A stretch of DNA of 8,862 nt from Pseudomonadota bacterium (GTDB taxonomy: Bacteria; Pseudomonadota; Alphaproteobacteria; Rhizobiales; Hyphomicrobiaceae): contig JAEWIJ010000283.1 of the NCBI GenBank assembly GCA_023387235.1, positions 1 to 8,862 of the forward strand. Reading direction: 5' to 3'. Shown piece after piece: positions 1 to 4,973 of the stretch (position 1 is its first letter; each line of letters starts with the position of its first letter). Under the pieces are notes generated by a model, which did not search any database, was not told the DNA's origin, and saw only the letters and a program-made list of their open reading frames with translations. The translations under genes were made by a program, and so were the position numbers.

Positions 1-40
1 CCCTCACCCTAACCCTCTCCCCGCAAGCGCGGGGAGAGGG
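1..40. repeat. Rhizobiales-type intergenic palindromic repeat
   Basis: A CCCTCACCCTAA lead-in is followed by a perfect 12-bp inverted repeat (13-24 pairing with 29-40) around a 4-base AAGC loop. Elements with this CCCTCACCCTAACCCTCTCCCCGC core are a familiar class of multi-copy intergenic repeat in Rhizobiales genomes (family knowledge). Only one copy is in the window and it may continue left of position 1. It lies about 50 bp beyond the stop codon of the minus-strand DUF2948 gene, so its hairpin could protect or end that transcript, although no U-run follows the stem on that strand. Confidence 0.8.
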
Positions 41-90
41 GATTCTGTGCACGTTGGCGCTTCCGTGGCGATTATTTAGCGCGCGGCCTG

Positions 91-543
91 CTAGGCCGGG
101 TCATCGGGATGCTTCGGCACCGCGCGCGCCTGCCAAGCCGGACCGAGATCCTTCATCTCGCACTCGATGCACTCGATATGCAGCCGCACCGCGCCGCCGC
201 CGGCAAACACGAGCGTCAGATAGCCTTGGGGATCCTCGGTTCCGACAGGCTCGAATTGCAGTGCCAACAGCGCCAGCACCTCATGACCCGCCTTGAGGTC
301 GATCCCGCTCACCTGCGCGCCGATCACGCGCTCGAAGCGCAGCGCCGTCTGGCGGCGCGTCGGCGCCCTCAGCTTGCCGCCGGGCAGCGCCGTCGACCAG
401 TCGAAGCGGTTCAAGACCGCTGCAAAACGCCGCTCGCGCGGCACGAAGGCCATGTCGCCGACCTTCAGCACCGCATCCTGCAAATGCGCGGAGACGACAC
501 TGAGGTCCTCGGCGTCGAGGGCAATGAGTTTCAAATTGTCCAT
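91..543 (-). CDS. DUF2948 family protein
   Basis: This 150-residue protein begins MDNLKLIALDAEDLSVVSAHLQDAVLK and has the standard features of DUF2948: an N-terminal 'LDAEDLxVxSAHLQDA' stretch, a central 'GDMAFVPRERRFAAVLNRFDW' segment (about residues 29-49), and a C-terminal half of beta strands ending 'VRLHIECIECEMKDLGPAW' (about 119-137). No signal peptide or membrane segment is visible, so it is probably cytoplasmic. The family has no established function. In many Rhizobiales it sits between murA and hisD (recalled synteny). Here the upstream neighbour is instead a divergent SDR gene, and what lies downstream is outside the window. The ATG start matches the family N-terminus; the Shine-Dalgarno before it is poor. 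Confidence 0.88.
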   Translation of the reverse strand: MDNLKLIALDAEDLSVVSAHLQDAVLKVGDMAFVPRERRFAAVLNRFDWSTALPGGKLRAPTRRQTALRFERVIGAQVSGIDLKAGHEVLALLALQFEPVGTEDPQGYLTLVFAGGGAVRLHIECIECEMKDLGPAWQARAVPKHPDDPA

Positions 544-750
544 GCTCGGCCCGGCACTGGTTGCGCTGAGAGCCGCCGGCCGGTGGCCCGGCGTGCTGTC
601 GCGCGAGACTGATAGCCGCCGACGCCGGGGCGCGCAATAAGAGGAGCGCCCCTATTTCAAGCCCTGGTTGTGGGACCGGCCTTCGGCTAACCTTCCGGGC
701 GGAGCATGGCCGCAGGGCCCATAAAAAAGCGCACAGGGGAGTAAACAGAC
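544..750. promoter_or_regulatory. Divergent intergenic region, DUF2948 / SDR
   Basis: These 207 bases separate two divergently transcribed genes and must hold both promoters, but I see no convincing -35/-10 pair. The only clear signal is the SDR Shine-Dalgarno AGGGGAG at 735-741, nine bases before the ATG at 751. An A-run (722-727) sits just upstream of it. Nothing else is recognisable. Confidence 0.4.
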
Positions 751-1536
751 ATGGCCGAGGCGACAGGAATTGCCGTCATCACCGGCGGATCGAGCGGCAT
801 CGGCGAGGCGACAGCGCGACGGCTCGCGGCGGACGGCTACCGCATCGCCATTCTCGATGTGAACATGGAGGCGGCCGAGGCCGTGGCGCGCGATATCGGC
901 AATGGTGCCCGCGCCTGGCGCTGTGACGTCGCCAATGCTGAGGCCGTGGAGGCCGCCGCCGAGAGCGTGGCACGCGAGATGGGTGCGCCGCGCATACTGG
1001 TCACGTCGGCCGGCCTCATACCGAATACCGAGTCCATTCTCGACATGGACATGGCCGCCCACGACCGCATGTGGCAGGTGAACTACAACGGCACGCTCCA
1101 CGCCTGTCGCTCGTTCGCGCGCCGCATGATCCCGGAAGAGCGCGGCGCCATCGTCACCATCGGCTCGATCAACTCCGCCCAGCCCCTGCCGATCCCCGCC
1201 TACAACATCGGCAAGGCGGCGATTGCGCGCCTCACGCAGCTTCTCGCCGTCGAGCTCGGCCGCCACAATATCCGCGTCAACAGCGTCGGGCCGACGTACG
1301 TGATGACGCCGCCGCTGCGCGCGAAGGTCGCCGCCGGGCAGCGCGACATGAACAAGATCATGAGCGTGCACGCGCTGAAGACTCTGCCGGAGCCCGCTGA
1401 CATCGCCAACGCGATCGCCTTCCTCGCCTCGGATCAGGCGCGCACGATCACCGGCATCCTGTTGCCCGTGGACTCGGGCTGGCTTGCGGGCGTGCCCTAT
1501 CTCACCTACGCGGGCGGTGTGCCCTGGGAGACCTGA
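751..1536 (+). CDS. SDR family NAD(P)-dependent oxidoreductase
   Basis: A 261-residue classical short-chain dehydrogenase/reductase, of typical family length. The Rossmann cofactor motif TGGSSGIG is at residues 11-18. Asp36 at the end of the second beta strand suggests preference for NAD(H) over NADP(H). The structural NNAG motif is altered to TSAG (85-88). The catalytic set is complete: Asn111, Ser139, Tyr151 and Lys155 (YNIGK). The C-terminal part has the usual 'AFLASDQARTITGILLPVDSGW' (about 224-245). The start is fixed by AGGGGAG nine bases upstream. The enzyme should oxidise or reduce an alcohol/ketone pair in the cytoplasm; the substrate cannot be assigned from sequence. It is the first gene of an apparent cluster with apt (37 bp gap) and an FAD oxidoreductase. 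Names such as 3-oxoacyl-ACP reductase or glucose dehydrogenase would be over-interpretation. Confidence 0.92.
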   Translation: MAEATGIAVITGGSSGIGEATARRLAADGYRIAILDVNMEAAEAVARDIGNGARAWRCDVANAEAVEAAAESVAREMGAPRILVTSAGLIPNTESILDMDMAAHDRMWQVNYNGTLHACRSFARRMIPEERGAIVTIGSINSAQPLPIPAYNIGKAAIARLTQLLAVELGRHNIRVNSVGPTYVMTPPLRAKVAAGQRDMNKIMSVHALKTLPEPADIANAIAFLASDQARTITGILLPVDSGWLAGVPYLTYAGGVPWET

Positions 1537-1573
1537 GCGCGTTCGATCGAGACGACGAGAAAGGAAAGCACCG

Positions 1574-2104
1574 TTGGCCGACCTCAAGAGCCTGATCCGC
1601 ACGATCCCCGACTACCCGAAGCCCGGCATCATGTTCCGGGACGTCACGACGCTCTTCGGCGACGCGCAGGGTTTCAAGGCGACGCTCGTGCGCATGGCGG
1701 AGCCGTGGCGCGGCGAGCCGATCGACGCGGTGGCGGGCATCGAGGCGCGCGGCTTCATCCTCGGCGGTGCGGTCGCGGATCGGCTCGGAACGGCCTTCGT
1801 GCCGATCCGCAAGAAAGGCAAGCTGCCCTGGAAGACGATCGGCCAGGAGTACACGCTCGAATACGGTATCGACACGATGGAGATCCACGAGGATGCCATC
1901 CGCCCTGGCGCGCGCGTCCTGATTGTCGACGATCTGATCGCGACGGGCGGGACGGCGGAGGCCGCGGCCAAGCTCGTGCAGCGTTCCGGCGGCGCCATCG
2001 TCGGTGCGGCCTTCATCATCGATCTTCCCGATCTCGGCGGGCGCAAGCGGCTCGAAGGCATGGGTATCCGTTGCGAGACGCTCATGGCCTTCGAGGGCCA
2101 CTGA
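1574..2104 (+). CDS. apt: Adenine phosphoribosyltransferase
   Basis: The product converts adenine and PRPP to AMP and pyrophosphate, the adenine salvage step, in the cytoplasm. With a TTG start at 1574 the protein has 176 residues, close to the roughly 180 usual for bacterial Apt, and begins MADLKSLIRTIPDYPKPGI, the typical family N-terminus. The PRPP-binding signature VLIVDDLIATGGT lies at residues 115-127, the 'GIEARGFILG' segment at 55-64, and the flexible-loop region 'RKKGKLPW' at 79-86. The TTG is chosen because AAAGGAAAG (1560-1568) sits just before it; an upstream in-frame ATG at 1484 would overlap the SDR gene by 53 bp and add a 30-residue non-homologous arginine-rich stretch. The stop codon is 11 bp before the next gene, so the two are probably cotranscribed. 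Confidence 0.95.
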   Translation: MADLKSLIRTIPDYPKPGIMFRDVTTLFGDAQGFKATLVRMAEPWRGEPIDAVAGIEARGFILGGAVADRLGTAFVPIRKKGKLPWKTIGQEYTLEYGIDTMEIHEDAIRPGARVLIVDDLIATGGTAEAAAKLVQRSGGAIVGAAFIIDLPDLGGRKRLEGMGIRCETLMAFEGH

Positions 2105-2115
2105 GGGCTGCAAAG

Positions 2116-3186
2116 ATGAGCGAACGGCAGGCATTCGATGTGCTGATCGTCGGCCTCGGACCGGCCGGCGCGAGCGCGGCTGCGGCAGCGGCGGCGCACG
2201 GTGCCCACGTGATCGCGGTCGATCGGAAGCGTGTTGCCGGCGAGCCCGTGCAATGCGCCGAGTTCGTGCCGGCATTGATCGGGCAACAAATCCCGGATCT
2301 CGATCGGCATCGCCAGCAGCGCATTCGTGCCATGACGACCTTCGTCGAGGACGAGCCGCCGCATCTCAGGGAGCAGTTCTCCGGTGTCATGATCGACCGG
2401 CGCGCCTTCGATGCCGCGCTCGTCGCGCGTGCGGAGCAGGCGGGTGCGGAGGCGTGGTTCGGACTGTCGCTCCGTGGCATCGCGGACGACGGGACGGCGC
2501 AGCTTTCGGACGGGAGCCGCATCTCGGCGCGCGTGATCATCGGCGCGGACGGGCCGCGCTCGGCCGTCGGCGCCGCCGTCGGCATCGAGAACACCGTGCT
2601 TGCGGAGACGCGGCAGATGACCGTGCCGCTGCTCGTGCCGTTCGAGGAAACCGACATCTTCCTCTCGCACAAGCTGCCGGGCGGCTATGCGTGGCTCTTT
2701 CCCAAGTGCGAGGTCGCGAACCTCGGCCTCGGCGGCGACCCGCGCTGGCGGGCGCACTTCAAGCCGCTGCTCGATGACCTGCACGCGCAGCTTGCGGCAC
2801 AAGGTCGTGTCGGCCGCGAGGTGCTTGACCACACGGGCGGCGCTATCCCGAGCGGCGGGATGCTCGAGACGGTGGCGAGGCGCGGGCCCACGCACGTACT
2901 GCTCGCGGGGGATGCGGCCGGGCTCACGAACCCGATCACAGGCGCCGGCATCCTCTCAGCGGTCCTCTCGGGCGAGATGGCGGGCGAAGCCGCCGCCGCG
3001 CTGGCTGCCGGTGAGACCGCCGCGGCTGCCGCCTACCGCGAGAACCTCGCGGACATGTTCGAGGCCTCGCTCGCCCGTGCTGTGTCCCGCCGCGAGGGGC
3101 TCATGCGCGTCCATGCCGCGCACAAGCCCCAGCCAAACGACCTGCGCCGCGCCTGGATTGCCTTCCCGGAGTACTGGGCCGCTTGA
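2116..3186 (+). CDS. Geranylgeranyl-reductase-family FAD-dependent oxidoreductase
   Basis: A 356-residue flavoprotein of the NAD(P)/FAD-dependent oxidoreductase superfamily. The dinucleotide-binding motif is at the N-terminus (GLGPAGAS, residues 13-20, with Asp36 ending strand 2). A 'PVQCAEF' segment with Cys47 resembles the conserved Cys region of geranylgeranyl reductases. The second FAD motif 'VIIGADGPRSAVG' is at 140-152, 'GGYAWLFPK' at 189-197 matches the YxWxFPK motif typical of the family, and 'GDAAGLTNPITGAGI' at 265-279 is the FAD ribityl-binding GD motif. Members reduce isoprenoid double bonds or hydroxylate aromatics; I cannot say which. No carotenoid, bacteriochlorophyll or lipid-ether genes flank it, so a photosynthetic bchP role is unsupported. 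It starts 11 bp after apt, with GAGGG (2103-2107) overlapping the apt stop codon as ribosome binding site, which indicates an operon. Membrane helices are absent; peripheral membrane association would fit the family. Confidence 0.85.
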   Translation: MSERQAFDVLIVGLGPAGASAAAAAAAHGAHVIAVDRKRVAGEPVQCAEFVPALIGQQIPDLDRHRQQRIRAMTTFVEDEPPHLREQFSGVMIDRRAFDAALVARAEQAGAEAWFGLSLRGIADDGTAQLSDGSRISARVIIGADGPRSAVGAAVGIENTVLAETRQMTVPLLVPFEETDIFLSHKLPGGYAWLFPKCEVANLGLGGDPRWRAHFKPLLDDLHAQLAAQGRVGREVLDHTGGAIPSGGMLETVARRGPTHVLLAGDAAGLTNPITGAGILSAVLSGEMAGEAAAALAAGETAAAAAYRENLADMFEASLARAVSRREGLMRVHAAHKPQPNDLRRAWIAFPEYWAA

Positions 3187-3224
3187 GGCAGATCCCTTTT
3201 TCCCGCTGGAGCCGCAGTCCATCC

Positions 3225-3253
3225 TTGCGCGAACGCCCCCCGTTCGCTAAGAG
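3225..3253 (+). promoter_or_regulatory. Possible sigma70-type promoter for tRNA-Val
   Basis: TTGCGC (3225-3230) and TAAGAG (3248-3253) are separated by exactly 17 bases, and the tRNA begins 46 bases after the -10 element. TTGC/TTGA boxes with a TA-starting -10 are common before alphaproteobacterial tRNA genes. The spacer overlaps a perfect 7-bp inverted repeat (3229-3235 and 3241-3247, loop CCCCC). That hairpin could alternatively serve as a 3' end for the FAD oxidoreductase transcript, but there is no T-run after it. This is pattern matching only. Confidence 0.35.
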
Positions 3254-3299
3254 AGCCACCTCGCCCGGCCGCACCGCGGCTGCGGGCGCCTCACGGGAT

Positions 3300-3374
3300 G
3301 GGCAGTTAGCTCAGCGGTAGAGCACTACCTTGACATGGTAGGGGTCACAGGTTCGATCCCTGTACTGCCCACCA
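3300..3374 (+). tRNA. tRNA-Val (anticodon GAC)
   Basis: A complete 75-nt cloverleaf can be folded by eye. The acceptor stem GGGCAGT (3300-3306) pairs fully with ACTGCCC (3364-3370), followed by discriminator A and an encoded CCA (3372-3374). The D stem GCTC/GAGC is at 3309-3312 and 3320-3323. The anticodon stem CTACC/GGTAG (3325-3329 and 3337-3341) encloses loop TTGACAT with anticodon GAC at 3332-3334, reading valine codon GUC. The T arm is ACAGG-TTCGATC-CCTGT. GUC is expected to be a heavily used valine codon in a genome this G/C-rich. The DNA right after it changes composition, as expected if tRNA-Val had served as an integration site. Confidence 0.97.
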
Positions 3375-3518
3375 TCCCAAACAGATCAGCGTAAATATTG
3401 TTCATCGTTGAGTATTTGCGACGCATGCGGACGCATCATCGCGTGTGCCGCCTAATTTGTGCATTGCATCATTCCCGCATGAGTTGAGGAAATTCCATCT
3501 GAACACTGCGAACAAATG

Positions 3519-3544
3519 TTGACAGAGTGTGGCAAAGCTATGAT
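3519..3544 (+). promoter_or_regulatory. Possible promoter upstream of the orphan gene
   Basis: A consensus -35 box TTGACA (3519-3524) is followed by TATGAT (3539-3544), a good -10 match, but the spacing is only 14 bases against the usual 16-18. At 17 bases spacing the hexamer is GATTGG, which is poor. The boxes lie about 90 bases before the ATG at 3630. The call is weak because of the spacing. Confidence 0.25.
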
Positions 3545-3567
3545 TGGTGGCAATCGCGCCGGCTGAT

Positions 3568-3580
3568 TGTACGCTGTACA
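3568..3580. promoter_or_regulatory. Short palindrome, possible operator
   Basis: TGTAC (3568-3572) and GTACA (3576-3580) form a perfect 5-3-5 inverted repeat. It lies downstream of the possible promoter and about 50 bases before the orphan gene start, a position where a dimeric repressor would block transcription. A 10-base dyad can arise by chance, so this is only suggestive. Confidence 0.2.
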
Positions 3581-3629
3581 GCACCGGTCGCAACGGGGAG
3601 AAAAAGCAGTAACACGTGAGTATTTAAGA

Positions 3630-4037
3630 ATGACCGAAGCTACGACGATCAGCATTCAGGATGAACTCGATCCCGACTATGGGCCGATACCGGCGCGACC
3701 GCCCCCATCGTTAACCCTGAATTTCAGAGATCTGAGGGATAGATTTCACCGCGTCACTGCCATGATGGCTAATATGTCTTCCGGATACCAGGAGGGCTCG
3801 CATTACATCGATGAATTACACTATCAGCGCGCATTGGATGCGCTCACTGATCAATTGCACGATGTGTGCATGGACATCACGGCGCTGCGGGTCACATGTA
3901 GCAGCCACCTCAAGTTGAAGCTTTCTGCGCTATTGTACCTGTTGCCTGAAGAGGCGGATACGGAGCTTCGGCTCGCAAAATCCCTTCTCGCGGACCTCGA
4001 AGCAGCGGCGCTCGCTCGCGTCCTGGCTCCGGCCTGA
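3630..4037 (+). CDS. Orphan hypothetical protein next to tRNA-Val
   Basis: I do not recognise this 135-residue protein with confidence. From the ATG at 3630 it reads MTEATTISIQDELDPDYG, a proline-rich stretch (about residues 20-28), then mostly predicted helix: 'LNFRDLRDRFHRVTAMMANMSSGY' and a C-terminal 'LLYLLPEEADTELRLAKSLLADLEAAAL' segment. That last pattern loosely recalls small uncharacterised Rhizobiales proteins with an 'LLELLPED...SLxxDL' end, from memory only. No signal peptide or membrane segment is seen. It uses codons rare in the neighbours (TTA, AGA, AGG) and lies in lower-GC DNA behind a tRNA, pointing to recent acquisition. The start is uncertain: no good Shine-Dalgarno precedes 3630, and GGGGAG at 3595-3600 is too far away. 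A TTG at 3567 would add 21 residues but also lacks a ribosome binding site. Confidence 0.6.
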   Translation: MTEATTISIQDELDPDYGPIPARPPPSLTLNFRDLRDRFHRVTAMMANMSSGYQEGSHYIDELHYQRALDALTDQLHDVCMDITALRVTCSSHLKLKLSALLYLLPEEADTELRLAKSLLADLEAAALARVLAPA

Positions 4038-4075
4038 CCTCCCGCCGAGATCACGACCGAACACACGACGCATGG

Positions 4076-4876
4076 TCAGCGGGGGCGCGCTGGTGCCCCC
4101 TTCCGACCATCTGTTGGCGCAGCGGTATTCCTGACCGCAATGAAGTTCGCGAGCGAGAAAAATTCGTCTGCCTCGCGGTATTCGGGAATGTATTCGTAGC
4201 CGAGAGGCGTGATGCGATAGAGATCGAACGACCACGCGCTGAAGAAATGCCAGAAGTCGCGGAAATACGTTCGCGTGTCGATATTGCAGCCGCCGAACTC
4301 GAACTGCAGCGCCTTCACATGGCCGATCGCCTCCCCGAAGCCTTCGAGAACCGCCAGTTCGTGTCCTTCCACGTCGAGTTTGACGAGGTCGAGCGGACGC
4401 TTGCCTAGGTGATCGCGCCAGTAGTCCTCAAAGCGCAGCGTCGAAACCGCCTCCTGCAGGTCCATCGCAATACCGAGGTGGTCGAGCTTTCGCTGGGTAA
4501 GGCTGCCGAGAGGCGAGCCCGGCACATTGGCAAAGAGCGTCGCTTCGCCGGAGGCGTTCGAGAGGGCGGCCGGGACGATAACGATGGCTTCGTCGGCCGC
4601 AAAACGCGCGCGCAGCCGTTCGACGTTCACCGACGCGGGCTCGAATGCGTGGATCTCGGCGGTGGCCGTCCGGCGCCGCAGCTCGGCGGTGTAGTGACCG
4701 ACGTTGGCGCCGATGTCGATCGCGAGCAGCGGCGGGAAGCCGAGCAGGTCATGTATCCAGCCCGCCTCCTGCTCGGCAGTACGGCCGGCGAACCCCTTGC
4801 CCCTCAGATAGGCGGCCTTCCGCTCGATGCGCTCGAGAACGTGATACAATCCATGCAGCATCGCGGTACGAGCCAT
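4076..4876 (-). CDS. FkbM family SAM-dependent methyltransferase
   Basis: A 266-residue class I methyltransferase of the FkbM family. SAM-binding motif I is 'AIDIGANVGHYT' (residues 52-63), the acidic residue after strand 2 is in 'HAFEP' (76-80), and the family signature 'KLDVEGHE' is at 166-173. Members typically O-methylate sugars or hydroxyl groups on glycans, glycolipids or polyketides; this one's substrate is unknown, and no polysaccharide genes lie beside it. No signal peptide is seen. An in-frame stop at 4892-4894 lies just upstream of the ATG at 4876, so no ATG, GTG or TTG further out can be the start. The ribosome binding site is weak (GAG). The 3' end is convergent with the orphan gene, 38 bp apart, and its last codons contain an 8-bp hairpin. 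Confidence 0.88.
   Translation of the reverse strand: MARTAMLHGLYHVLERIERKAAYLRGKGFAGRTAEQEAGWIHDLLGFPPLLAIDIGANVGHYTAELRRRTATAEIHAFEPASVNVERLRARFAADEAIVIVPAALSNASGEATLFANVPGSPLGSLTQRKLDHLGIAMDLQEAVSTLRFEDYWRDHLGKRPLDLVKLDVEGHELAVLEGFGEAIGHVKALQFEFGGCNIDTRTYFRDFWHFFSAWSFDLYRITPLGYEYIPEYREADEFFSLANFIAVRNTAAPTDGRKGAPARPR
4081..4100. terminator. Hairpin between convergent genes, possible terminator
   Basis: GGGGGCGC (4081-4088) pairs with GTGCCCCC (4093-4100) through 8 positions including one G-T wobble, around a GCTG loop. It sits 44 bases past the orphan gene stop on the plus strand and inside the last codons of the FkbM gene on the minus strand. Neither strand shows a proper T-run after the stem, so intrinsic termination is doubtful; it may only mark the 3' ends. 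Confidence 0.3.
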
Positions 4877-4973
4877 CCCACTCAGCGCGGCTCAATGCCT
4901 GAAAATCTTTGGCGTTACTCCCTCCAATATCGCACGACGAGAGTGCTCTGAAAACTCGCCGTCAACGTCGTTG

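Larger units (their letters stand above)
3375..3629. other. AT-richer intergenic stretch behind tRNA-Val
   Basis: These 255 bases hold no gene I can support. The composition is clearly different from the neighbours: bases 3481-3540 are about 43% G+C by hand count, against about 80% for 2521-2580 in the FAD oxidoreductase. Visible small features are a direct repeat GACGCAT at 3420-3426 and 3430-3436, a 9-base repeat TGAGTATTT at 3409-3417 and 3617-3625, a TTGACA box (3519-3524), and the short palindrome TGTAC-GCT-GTACA (3568-3580). I found no integrase remnant and no copy of the tRNA 3' end to serve as a second attachment site in the window. Confidence 0.6.

Noticed and set aside
1484..1573. 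Upstream ATG at 1484 as the apt start
   Set aside because: It would overlap the SDR gene and add an arginine-rich 30-residue extension absent from Apt proteins. The TTG at 1574 has a good ribosome binding site and gives the family N-terminus.
652..1602. A 316-codon minus-strand frame opposite the SDR gene
   Set aside because: The SDR frame has every catalytic motif; the opposite product is low-complexity and motif-free.
1612..2895. A 427-codon minus-strand frame opposite apt and the FAD oxidoreductase
   Set aside because: It covers two well-supported genes, is arginine-rich without motifs, and has no sensible ribosome binding site. It is a shadow.
2116..3186. Naming the FAD oxidoreductase bchP (geranylgeranyl bacteriochlorophyll reductase)
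   Set aside because: The family motifs fit, but no photosynthesis or carotenoid genes surround it and the superfamily is functionally broad.
3420..3436. Two GACGCAT copies behind the tRNA as a repeat array or attachment site
   Set aside because: There are only two 7-base copies ten bases apart and neither resembles the tRNA 3' end. This is too little to call a repeat system.
4963..4973. CAACG-T-CGTTG dyad between the GGT-like and FkbM genes as terminator or operator
   Set aside because: A one-base centre cannot form a hairpin, there is no T-run, and an 11-base dyad is easily found by chance.
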